This document shows, in pieces, positions 35,481 through 46,761 of a stretch of DNA of 64,000 nt. Location of the stretch: NCBI GenBank assembly GCA_022579005.1, contig MU401476.1, positions 62,001 through 126,000 of the forward strand. Reading direction: 5' to 3'. Within the stretch, counting starts at the first letter, position 1. Each line of letters begins with the position of its first letter. Source of the stretch: Poronia punctata. Taxonomy: Eukaryota > Ascomycota > Sordariomycetes > Xylariales > Xylariaceae. Under the pieces are notes generated by a model, which had not been told where the DNA came from, did not search any database, and saw nothing but the letters and a program-made list of their open reading frames with translations. Made by a program: the position numbers and the translations under genes.

Positions 35481-38400
35481 CGACTTCTAACTTCTTTATC
35501 GTTACAACACCTCTACTTTCGTACGCGTCAAATTGGTGTTTTGTGGGATTCTATAAACTGGGGGACAATCAGTCGGGTTGCAAACAATACTCTGAAACAA
35601 TGATATTGTATAATGGTGCAGGCAGGCCAAATTCCAATCCTCATCAAGGGAGACAGATTGGGCGCAAAGGGCTGGACCGTGCCAGTGCCACCCCGGTTCG
35701 CAATAAGTCCTTAATGTCGTAATGCCACCACAGAAACAGAAACCCCTCCCCCAGGAACATGAAATGCGCGGGGGAAGTACGTGACGATGGTTCCCCAGAT
35801 GGGAAAGGAGCGCGAGGTTGGGTGGTTATATGGACTAGATTTTATAAAAGCACGATGGCTCGGGACACTTACAGTGGGATAAGAACAAAATATAATCACA
35901 GGAATATGCAAACGCGGCCCTGGAGAGCCAGGGGCGGCAGCATGAGGGGAAGAAAGTTGCAAATACAGAAACGAAAAGCGAGTGGAGTTGTGCGAAGCAC
36001 AAAAGTTGATCAATGTTTCGATTATGGAAAGCAGAAAGCAGATGGAGGGTAAAGGAGGTTTAACAGACCAACTGCAAGACACACTTATCTGTTTTAGTCT
36101 CGACTAGACTAGGTAGGTGCAGAGTAGGGGCTTTCCTTGGTCATTTATACTGAGCAGGGGACATTTAGACTGCCTGACTGCGTAAGAAAAGACCCCCATA
36201 AGGGTCTAGCGTGATATAGTGCAGACAGATACACGCTTGGTACAGGGAGAAGCTACGTGTACCTGTAACCTGTAACCTGCGAGACTAGAGCCAGAGTGTG
36301 CTGACTTTTCCTTCTTCGGCGGCAATGCGGCGCGGCGTGTGCCGTGCGCTTTGCAGAACAGCGCACCGCAGCGAAGCGTATAAGGGGTCTCGGGGAGGGA
36401 TTAGAGGGGTTTTACGTAGGGAGTTGTCATTTTGCGCATACCGAAGCGTCAAATATTGTTAGTAGGCACACTCTCTCCCGAAACCTTAATAGGCATGTAT
36501 GCTTCGCAAACACACGTTTTTCAATTGCAAAACTAATGTTGGTATTAGAATACGGATGCGACCAACAGATTACTGCTTATGTGGCAAAGCTACAATAATC
36601 ATCTTCTAAAAGCGTAATGTAATGGCGTGCTTCTGGAAAGGCTGGAGCTAGATTGATATTCAGCCATATCCTACACGTACATCAGTCCGGAGTGCTGATC
36701 AGTTCTGGATGCCTTGGGCAACATCTACATCTACCCATACTGTCATACATCTGTAGAGACCGACAACCAAGCAGGTTTCTACACGAATGCATTGCAGGAA
36801 AGAGAACTATGTAGCGGAATTGTCGATTACATAAGCGCATTGGGTCAGTTTGCCCCTCGGCAACCATCGTACGTCTTGTTTCTATTCATCATTGCCAAAT
36901 GCTAGACCTCTCGAGGCAGATGTAAGCATGTACGTGTATATAATTGGTAAATTGGCCCAAGACTTCAAAGAGTAGCAGACTGGACAAACAGCACTATATT
37001 TGGCTACTCGTAGACTACTTATCTGCGTAACAGAAATTATGAACCCTACTGGTAACCTGGTTTTTGGTCGTTGCTCTGCCCCTCATAACACGTAATTTGT
37101 AGCGCCTCTATTTCAGTCGACGGACTCAACAGAGCGGTGAAGGAAAAGAGAGGGGGGCTCTACCTAGGCCCCTACGAGGAGCCGTTCTTGTTTAACGGAA
37201 TATCCAACCTTTTATAGATAAGCGCATGTTTATTATAGTAGTGTGGGGAGATCTGAACTACTGAGTAGGTATCTGCACGAAATAATGTTGCCCCTTCAAG
37301 TTAACCTTGATCCGTTCAAGTCACAATCGCCGCCTATATCACATTTATCACTCTAAAGATACTTCACACCACACAGCACTTGAGTACTTGATTTTTTCAG
37401 TATCCATACTCATACCGCTCAATGTTTTGTTTTCAGCCTATCAACAGAGCACTTACCAGCGGCGCAGGCAAACCACTACTGCCCGCTTACAAATACCTCC
37501 GGTTTTATCGCGCTCATTGTTAGAGACCTTGTTATTTATAATTTTTAGATACATGCAGATGGTACTCTGCCCGTGATCGGATTAGGCTAACCAGGTAAAG
37601 ATAGCATTATGAACCTTGGGGCTTGGTAGTCCCATAGATGCTAAAAGGCCGGGCTACCTAGGAAGGCCACTATTGTGGGGCTTCAGATTACCTACAGGCA
37701 CCTTCTTATGTGGTCGATTATTTGGTTGGATGAAGCGCATCTCTACCTTTTCCTTTCCATCAATTGTTTGTCCCCCACCCGGTGTTTTCTGCGTTTTCTG
37801 ACTGGCTGTAGACCTCCGACTTGAAGCACATCGATCACCCGGTCCAGGGCGTCTAGCCTAGGCCTTGAACGGCAAAAAGCGAACAGCTTTGCAGGAATTG
37901 AGCGCCCCCGCAAAGCGGCACGGTTCTGACCCGATACCACCTACCACAATGTTAGGTTAGGTAAGGATATGGAGGTAACTGGGGGCTTGGTGTGGTTGGA
38001 TAGGTTCATACCGGATGCCCAACTGAGAACATAAACATGTGAGTGTAGACATGCATCGTCTCCTCCGTATAAATATTCCGAATTAACAGGAAGCTTTACA
38101 GACGCTCTCCTCATAATATCTTTTTCGTTGCTAGCTCTGTCAATTGTAAGTCTTCCTAATAGGCCTATTTTCCAAAGATAATCGTTGGAGCCCAAAATCT
38201 ACGCATCCGACCAAGAGCATCATTGGATAGTCTATAGCAGACGCGCATGAGATTCCCCACCACTCGTCCGATGCGCCTCTCCATGTTACACCCACTCTCT
38301 ACTGATTTGATCTCAGGTGCAGCGCTGGCTTGGCTGGAGATCCCTATTCTCAGGGTCTTCCAGCTTGCTAATTAGGTAGACAAGCGTTGATTCCTACCTA

Positions 38401-40927
38401 GCGCTGTTCATAATGCGCCGTTGAAGTCGAAGCGTCTCAATAGCGTGGCCATCTCGAAATAAGTGACACCGTGTGGGCCTATCACAGGTTGGACACATAT
38501 CACAAATCAGCCCCTTTCGCACAAGCATCGAAGATGGGAGCGGCCCGCGAGACTGCTACTGGTGTTGTGAAGCGGTACATACCTTGCGCAGGTATTATGT
38601 ATGCATCGTTGCCGAAAAAAACCCCCGCGCCAGTTTATGTGCTTCCAGGATTCTATCTGGCATGACAATATTCCTGGGTGAGCGAGTGCCCCATTCATGC
38701 GACTGCCTACCTAGGAATGGGTCTCAAGGTTATCTCAGAGCAGCCCCATAGTGGCAACGTCAGTGGCCGAAGAGAGGGGGTTGGCGAACGAGCTCGTCAT
38801 CTTCTTCCTATTTCACCGATAGTAGGATCGCAAGGGGCTCTCACACTAGGTTAGCCTAGCTGGAGACGGCAGAAACGACTGACAGCTGAGCCGCCATAAA
38901 TACTTAACGGGGATAGGTATTGCCTGGCAGCCATTCCAGTTCCTCCTATTTCTTCCAGCTCCGAACTCGACCAATATATATAAGGATCTCGAACGGACGT
39001 GTACGCATACAGGAGCGAGGGCTTTTCTGTCGAACATCTGCTATACTAGATTCCAAAAAGCGTATACTCACCATGTTCATAATCATTTGATGTGTGGGCG
39101 CCGACTTATGCGTGGCCCACATCTTCTCTCCTGTGGACGGCTTAAGTCGCCTAATTATTCTATATTGCTAACCGCCGTTATCCGTGCATCTTTCCATTTT
39201 ATAATTGAGCACCTGCAGAGCTTACACATCGTCTAGAAATTCTACATGGGTCTCCTCCCCTCACAGGAGAAACATATTACGGGAAGAAGATAATCCATTA
39301 CCGTATATCAAGAAGTGTATATCATGTGATTAAAATCAGCTTAGTATCGCAAATGCTACGGTAAAAAGGATGGATGGTAAGGTTTGACATCTCTTTGCAA
39401 AGCCGGTCCCACTATAGCGCGGAGTCAATATGATTAGAGATGCAGACACCTGGAAAAAAGTAGCTTTAATCATAATAGCAACCTTGACAGATATCATGAA
39501 ACCTTGAGTTATTACTATAGTACTATTACGGTTCTCATCACCATTTCTACTAATTTTTTCAGCCAAAACGTCCGGCGCAAGAGAAAATCTTCGGGCCAAA
39601 TGCCAACGCAGCACAAAGTATCGTGCTGCAGAAAATATGCAGGCTAGCTGCAGTGGTGAGTTGCAAAACGAGGGGCAATTAAAGGATGATGGAGGGGTAA
39701 AGAGGGGCTGGCTAGCTACCCTCATTACGGCTCATAAGCTGTTGAGCAAACCAACCACAAGTCCGACTCTATCCTTTACCCACTGCTGTCCAACCATCCC
39801 GATTAACAATTGTCTGTAGTGTTATTTAATAGCCGCATGGGCGGATTCCTGAAAGACATGAACCATTCTACAGACCCAACCTGTATGGGCAGGCTCGAAA
39901 GCTTCCAGACATGATCGCCATATATGCACTTCCTTACTTTACGCATAGCCTAAACGTACAGCGTAAGATGAAGTGAGAAGCAATAACAATACAATTAGTT
40001 TCTATTAAACACGCATTATTAAACCTTTTCTAGCTCAGGCCATCTGCTTGTAACAGCAAACGCGGCCCAAAGGCACGTGCTCATGAGTGGATTGGACGAA
40101 TACCACCTTCCATGATATCACAGCCGCATTAAGCTACAGCAAATTAAATAAAAAAGGAAATGCCGGGCTACACGTATGAGAAGGGCGCATTACCTACTGG
40201 GATATCATTAGGTTATACTATCTGCAACCGAAACGGGGACGCGCAACGTTCCACTTACACCTCCATAAAGTGGCCTGCGCCTAGTAGTACCCTCAATCCG
40301 TTACACAGCTCTTCATTATCCCTGTTTCCTATTGGAGGTGCGACTTGGTAGACGAGACGAGACTTGTACAGAATTAATCACCAAGGTAGTAATTGAGTAA
40401 CCGCTCGTAGCCCACCAAAAACTACCACTCCTAGGGTGGTATCACCGTATCGTGTAAATGTATGCTATACGATCCGAAACTTAGCAGCTGGCCGACATGT
40501 AGAGAATTGGTCTATAGGTAGGTACATATGTACCGAACACCATACACTGGGCCGATATGCACACAATCGTGTTGCACACTTCCAAGTAAAAAAGATGCTG
40601 TCAAACAACTTATTTTATACTTGTAGGTAAAGGTACATATCATGAGTACGGTATGCATGTCGCTGTGGATGGTGCAGTCATCCTTGTTGGATAATCCAAC
40701 CTTAAATTTGAGCCTCTAGATACCTACTCGTACGTACCGAAGCAAGCAATGCCAAGTGCTTGTTTCTTTATCGATAACGAGATAACAGAAAAGGCTAACC
40801 TTGTTACGCTGATGTGGTCGCAATGGTGGGGGACTGAGGCTTGTTGTTGCTCTTAGCGACCAGTCATCTCTGGAATTTTTCCTCCCACCAGCAACAGTTG
40901 CCACCTTTCGGCAAGCTCGTTGTCGCG
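35481..40927. other. Gene-poor intergenic region, 5.4 kb
   Basis: It probably includes the leader and promoter of the Pumilio gene up to about 36.1 kb. From about 39.0 to 40.7 kb the sequence is AT-rich. TACTCGTA occurs near 37006 and 40726. ORFs are short and not coding-like, and no transposase or reverse transcriptase remnants are visible. Confidence 0.5.
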
Positions 40928-43900
40928 ATGCCTTACATTGACGATGGGTTCGAGGCTCTAACCAAGCCATTCTACAATGGCAAGAAGTTAACTGATCCCA
41001 TATCCGCTGTGGAAGATAAGAACCAGCTGCTTCCTGCGTTCTTGAAGGTCAAGGGTATGTGTGCCCCTCTAGTAATGCCATGGTCAATTGTCGGCTAACG
41101 ATAACATCTTAGGTCTTGTGAAGCAGTATGTTGCCATTTTCCTAGTCCGCCGGTCTTGCGACAGGCTCAGCTTGTTGGTTTGGTTTGATCTGATCTGCTA
41201 ATCACATTGCGCTTTAGGCACATCGATTCGTACAATAACTTTGTCGACCACGAAATCAAGGAGATTGTTCGGGCCAATAGAATTGTAAAGAGCGACGTCG
41301 ATAGCAGTTTTTGGGTGGAATTCTTGGATATTAGGGTTGAAAGTCCGGAGAGCGTCGGGCAAAATGGATCGAGCACCAACCCCAAGGTCACGCCGCAGGA
41401 ATGTCGGTTAAGAGATGCGACGTACTCTGCCCGCATCCTCGTCGACGTCGCATACACACGAGAAAGACAAAAAATCATCCGACGCAATGTCGAAATCGCG
41501 CGCATGCCGGTTATGTTGCGCAGTAACAAATGTCACCTGTACGGTGCCAATAATGCGAAAATGGAGATCATGAACGAGTGTCCGCTGGATCCTGGCGGAT
41601 ACTTCATTGTCCGAGGAACCGAGAAGGTTATCCTCATTCAAGAGCAACTTAGTAAGAATCGTGTCATCATCGAAGCGGACGAGAAGAACAATATCATTAC
41701 GGCGTCTGTCACCAGTTCTACCCACGAAAGAAAGTCCAAGACATACGTTACGCTTAAAAAGGAGCGCATTAATCTCCAGCACAACGTCCTTGCCGAGCCT
41801 ATCCCGATTGTCATAGTCCTCAAAGCCCTCGGCGGCCTCACAGATTACGAAATTATGCAGATGGTTGCCGGCTCCGACGCTCGGTACCAAGACGATTTCG
41901 AGATCAACTTTTCGGAAGCCGTGGTGGCCGAGGTCTTTACCCAGCAACAAGCCCTGGATTACATCGGCGCAAGGGTGAAGATGGGAATGAAAGGGAGGCC
42001 CGCGAGAGGAGGCCCGCCCCAGCCACGCCGTAGCACGACGGAAGAGGGTCTGGATGCTCTTGCCAACATTGTCATTGCGCACATCCCAGTCGAAGGCCTG
42101 GATTTCCACCCAAAGGCCGTCTACGTCGCTATGATGGCCCGACGAGTGTTGATGGCTCGTCACAATCCCAAGTTGGTGGACGATAGAGATTTCGTTGGTA
42201 ACAAACGTTTTGAGCTTGCCGGGCAGCTCCTATCGCTTCTTTTTGAAGATTTGTTCAAGAACTTCCTAAGCTCTCTGAAGTTCAACATAGAGAATACTCT
42301 CAAGAAGCAGCACCGGGCCATTCCGGCCGACCCGCTCCTACAGATCGGGGCCCAGGGGAAGCACATAACAGAAGGACTAAACCGTGCCATACAGACGGGC
42401 AATTGGACTGTACAGCGATTCCGGATGAACCGAGCCGGCGTCACGCACGTGTTGAGCAGACTCAGCTACATAGCCGCTCTGGGAATGATGACCCGCATAA
42501 GCAGTCAGTTCGAAAAGACGCGTAAAGTCAGTGGTCCCCGTGCTCTTCAACCGTCACAGTGGGGTATGCTTTGCCCATCCGATACACCTGAAGGTGAGGC
42601 ATGCGGGCTCGTCAAGAACCTGGCATTGATGACCCACATTACGACCGGCGCCGACGAGACGCCTATCAAACGATGGGCCTTTACCTTGGATCCCCCGGCG
42701 GAGCCTCTCGCGAATTTCTCGGGGGCGGAAATGCACAAGACGGGGGCGTACGTCGTACATATCAACGGTACTCCGTTTGCCCTGACACGGTCCCCTAAGA
42801 AGTTTGCCGCCAGATTCCGCACAGAGAGACGGCGAGGTTGGATATCTCCTTTTGTGAGCATCAACGTCAATGACAATCTGTGTGCTGTTCACATAGCAAC
42901 GGATGAGGGCCGGATTTGCAGGCCATATATCATCGTGAAGAACGGGAAATCCAAGATAAAGGAGAGCCAGCTGAGGATGTTGCAGGCTGAGAAGGTCACG
43001 TTCGATCACTTTCTACAGAACGGTGTGGTCGAATATCTCGACGCCAACGAAGAAAACGACACGCTGATCGCCGGGACGGAAAAGGAAATCACAAAAGCAA
43101 CAACTCACCTCGAAATAGAACCATTCACACTACTCGGGGCCGTTGCTGGCCTCATTCCCTTCCCCCACCACAACCAGTCCCCGCGAAATACGTACCAGTG
43201 TGCTATGGGTAAACAAGCGATAGGTGCCATAGCGTACAACCAGTTCAACAGGATCGACACCCTCCTCCTCACCATGGTCTACCCCCAGCGACCCATGGTT
43301 ATCAGCAAGACGATAGAACTCATTCATTATGACAAGCTACCGGCAGGCCAGAACGCCACGGTCGTCGTCATGTCTTATTCCGGCTACGATATCGAAGATG
43401 CCCTGGTTCTAAACAAGGCATCGTTGGACCGCGGCTTTGGGCGGGCCCAGGTGTTCAAAAAGTATGCTGCAGATCTTCAGAGATATCCCAACGGCACCCG
43501 CGAGCGTATCGGGGACAAAGACCCGGAACTGGAAAAGAACAAGGCCTTGTCAAAAGACGGCCTTGCCGATGTTGGCTGCATGGTTGAATCGGGCCAGGTC
43601 ATGATCAAGAAGGAGAGTCCGCAGGATACGACGAGTTCAACGATAGGAATGGAGCGGAGGGTCGAGGCCTTCCGCGACACTCCGGTCAGTTACAAGGCCG
43701 CAGACCCAGCTTACATCGACAAAGTCATGATCACCCAGACGGACAAAGAAACCCAGCTCATCAAGGTGCAGACCAGACAAACCCGGCGTCCCGAGATTGG
43801 TGACAAGTTCTCGTCCCGTCACGGACAGAAGGGTGTGGTCGGAATCATCGTGGATCAGGAAGATCTGCCCTTCTCGGATGCCGGCATCGTTCCCGACATC

Positions 43901-44536
43901 ATCATGAACCCGCACGGTTTCCCCTCGCGAATGACGGTTGGAAAGCTACTCGAGTGCCTCACAGGTAAGGCGTCGGTCGTCAAGGGGCGCAAGGACTACG
44001 GCTATGGAGATGCCTTTCGTTCGCACCCGCTCGAGGCCATGAGCGCCGAGCTGGTCGACGCCGGTTTCTCGTGGGAGGGCAAGGATTATTTCACGTCGGG
44101 CATAACGGGAGAACCTCTCCAGGCGTATATTTTCAACGGTCCCATCTACTACCAGAGACTGAAGCACATGGTGCAGGACAAGATGCACTCGCGCTCGCGT
44201 GGACCGCGGGCCATCCTGACTCGGCAACCGACCGAGGGTAGATCGCGAGACGGTGGTTTGCGATTGGGAGAAATGGAACGCGATTGTCTCGTCGCCTACG
44301 GCGCATCCCAACTGCTTCTTGAGCGCTTGATGACCAGCTCGGACGCGGTGACGCTCGACGTCTGCCAGCGATGCGGCCTCTTCGGATCCAAGGGCTACTG
44401 CAACACTTGCAGGTCGAGCCAAGAAGTTGCCAAGATGACGATGCCGTATGCTGCCAAGCTCCTGGTGCAGGAACTCATCAGCATGAACGTTGGTGTACGA
44501 TTGCAGCTGGAGGACGAGTTTCCTCACCCGCGGTAG
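40928..44536 (+). CDS. RPC2: RPC2, second-largest subunit of RNA polymerase III
   Basis: Exons 40928-41054, 41113-41125 and 41218-44536 give 1,152 residues, close to the yeast subunit. The middle exon is only 13 nt: it completes KG and encodes LVKQ, restoring [20 protein letters not shown], a signature of this subunit. Conserved blocks include ECRLRDATYSARILVDVAYT, MPVMLRSNKCHLYG, the fork region ISSQFEKTRK, the switch/hybrid-binding EIGDKFSSRHGQKGVVGIIV, and a C-terminal zinc ribbon CQRCGLFGSKGYCNTC. The K-V-K-G-L-V-K-Q block and the overall length point to Pol III, not Pol I or II. Role: forms the catalytic cleft with RPC1 and transcribes tRNA and 5S genes in the nucleus. The ATG at 40928 is the first in its frame, though an upstream exon cannot be excluded. 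The gene is convergent with the Rad57-like gene. Confidence 0.95.
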
Positions 44537-45219
44537 GAAACAAAAAGAGGAGGTACACGAGGCATTAACCCCAATCAAAGCATAGGGAAGGCGTTTCTTT
44601 TGGAGCTTTTTTGGAATTCGCATTTGCAAGCGTGGAGTGGTTTTAGAGTGTATGGTATTCATTGCTTCCGTATCCAAACTGTGTACTCTAAAAGAGGTAG
44701 TAGCTATTGCATCTATGTTTTTACTTTGCGATAGACACGAGGGCATTTCAAGAAGGCGTCACATTCGTGGTTGTACTACGGTCAAAATAAACAGGGTCCA
44801 TGTATCATGTGTTTTTTCGATTTCTCTTTTGCTTCCAAATTTCATGTGGAAGCATAAGTGTACGTATGCATGCAAGTGATATGGTACGTAATAGGTAGTT
44901 ATTTTTCTCCTCATCTTCAATCAGTCTTTCCTGACCGTTCGTTAAGTTATGATCATACTGCAGATCAGTGGTCGAGCTTGCACCAGCTGTACACACGCCA
45001 TCTTTATCGTATCTCTCCAATGATGACCATAGTAGTAGCGTCGAGGCCAAGACCAATAGACACCATTCTCTCAAGACTCGTGAAATCTCTATACAATTTC
45101 CCCATGGCCCAACCAACATCAACAGTTTTTCTTCCAGTCCTTGCTCTTTTCCCCCTATTTAGACCAGTAAAGAAGGGGAAAGAATACTCGCTAATTTCCT
45201 TTTTCAAGAATTCTTTTCC
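44537..45219. other. Convergent spacer between RPC2 and the Rad57-like gene
   Basis: Shared 3' UTR space of about 680 bp. No ORF with coding character and no RNA gene seen. Confidence 0.55.
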
Positions 45220-46761
45220 TTAGCCCCTCCCTTCCTCCTCCTCCTCCCCCTCCTCTTTTTTCTTCTTCTCCTTCCCCCTAACACCCGCAGCAACAACATC
45301 AAACTCGACAGCATCTCTCAAACCCGGTCCAGCACCAGGAACATGAGGAGCAAAGACGACCTTCATATATCTTTGCCAGGATTTAATAATAATCGGACCT
45401 TCTGTCGTCTCTGTCTCATCATCATCGACTGCTAATAATGATAATCGTTCCTTTCTACCGACAACGGGACGACGAAAGAGCGCGATACGCACAGCTATCT
45501 GCGTCGACCAGACCAAGCCAAGACTAGGCGTCTTCAAAGGTTCGGATCCATAAGGATCGTCTCCCCAACCGGTAAACCACCGCTGTTGATGATCGAGGGA
45601 TAGGGCAGGAGGGGGTGCGGGTGTGAAATCTTCGGGTCTTGGTTCAGGCATGCTCGAGCGTACCATTATGTCGCTACTACTGGGCTCCTCCTCCTCCTCC
45701 TCCTCCTCCTCCTCCACCACGTCTGTATTATTATTGTTATTGTTGTTATTATCCGTCTTTGGAGGATTCATGGGGAATTTGCGGCTGCGCGAGGCCAATG
45801 GACTTTCTTGCGATAGGCCTTGATAATGATGATGATGATGAACGCGTTTTAGAGGCGTCTTAGTCTGCGAAGCGAACGATGACGGGACCGAAGAAGACGG
45901 ATCGGAAGAGAATCGATCGGCAACCTGATTAGCAACCACGACAGCGAGATCATGCTTCCTCGCCAATTCTCGCAACAGATATCCCAACCGGACGAGTTCG
46001 GCTCCGCGCGCGGCCATATTGTTGTTATTATTATTATTATTCGACCCGCTACCGCCTCGTTCAAACTCTGCGCGGAAATTGGCCGCCACGGAATCGAGCA
46101 CAATCAACCCTATATTACGTCTTGCCACCTCGACAGGGACCTGGTATGTGAGGATATGATCCTGGGATTCGAGGTCTGGCGTCACGGTGCTGATGACGCG
46201 GTCTAGCGACGGTTTTGTTTTTGTTTTTGTCTTTGTTTTTATTCCCGCATCGTCATCATCACGAAAAAAGGGATGCGAAGAGAGGATCTGCGCAAGCCGT
46301 TTAGTAGAAAGCGCCGCTTCCGTCGAGATATACAGCGACGGCCTCCCGAGTCCGTGCGGAGGCGGCAGCTGCGCGGATAACAGGAGGGTGAGCAGGAACT
46401 GCGTCTTCCCCACGCCGCTCTCGCCCGTTATCTCCGTGATGTAGCCCGTGGGTATGCCGCCGGCCAGGGCGGCGTCTAGCGGGCCGTCGAGGGTGCTGAT
46501 GGTGCGCCAAGGACGGGCGACGACGAGTTCGGCGCCCGTCCGTCTCAAAGCGGGGCCGGCCAGATCGGCGCGCAGGGCGGCCGACACGGCATCGCACAGA
46601 CGCTTGATGTCCAGGAGGGGGAGCTGTGTGCGTTTACCTATCTCGGGGACCTCGAGGGTCAGGAGGTCGGCGACTGTTATCTTGGACTTCTCGATGGCCG
46701 GTAGGAGACGCGCGTACCGGGCCGTGGGGAAGTCCGGTAGGACCTGGGACAGGTCGGTCAT
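45220..46761 (-). CDS. RAD57: Rad57-like RecA-family recombination mediator
   Basis: Single exon of 513 codons. An N-terminal helical region (DLSQVLPDFPTARYARLL; SKITVADLLTLEVPEI) precedes a RecA core with Walker A GESGVGKT at 113-120 (preceded by GGIPTGYITEIT) and Walker B LIVLDSVAANFRAEF at about 219-233. The LREL..DLAVVVANQVAD block follows. This arrangement fits Rad57/XRCC3 better than Rad51, whose core is more compact. Family knowledge: the Rad55-Rad57 heterodimer stabilises Rad51 filaments in homologous recombination. The core is interrupted and followed by low-complexity inserts: KTKTKTKT at 175-182, eight Asn at 241-248, a His run, poly-Asn, then ten Glu, and a Lys/Glu-rich C-terminus. 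All are encoded by microsatellites. Rad57 versus another Rad51 paralog is the main uncertainty. Confidence 0.82.
   Translation of the reverse strand: MTDLSQVLPDFPTARYARLLPAIEKSKITVADLLTLEVPEIGKRTQLPLLDIKRLCDAVSAALRADLAGPALRRTGAELVVARPWRTISTLDGPLDAALAGGIPTGYITEITGESGVGKTQFLLTLLLSAQLPPPHGLGRPSLYISTEAALSTKRLAQILSSHPFFRDDDDAGIKTKTKTKTKPSLDRVISTVTPDLESQDHILTYQVPVEVARRNIGLIVLDSVAANFRAEFERGGSGSNNNNNNNNMAARGAELVRLGYLLRELARKHDLAVVVANQVADRFSSDPSSSVPSSFASQTKTPLKRVHHHHHYQGLSQESPLASRSRKFPMNPPKTDNNNNNNNNTDVVEEEEEEEEEEPSSSDIMVRSSMPEPRPEDFTPAPPPALSLDHQQRWFTGWGDDPYGSEPLKTPSLGLVWSTQIAVRIALFRRPVVGRKERLSLLAVDDDETETTEGPIIIKSWQRYMKVVFAPHVPGAGPGLRDAVEFDVVAAGVRGKEKKKKEEGEEEEEGRG
45685..45714. repeat. (CTC)10 coding microsatellite in the Rad57-like gene
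   Basis: Ten trinucleotide copies encode a run of ten Glu on the minus strand. Further AAC/AAT-type runs encoding Asn lie nearby at about 45730-45753 and 46018-46040. Confidence 0.9.

Noticed and set aside
39000..40700. AT-rich stretch as a RIP-degraded transposon
   Set aside because: No terminal repeats, no broken transposase or polymerase frames, and no clear TpA excess that I can judge by eye.
43946..44746. 266-codon minus-strand ORF antisense to RPC2
   Set aside because: It is a shadow of the well-supported RPC2 frame and has no family-like motifs. The same applies to 41408-42163.
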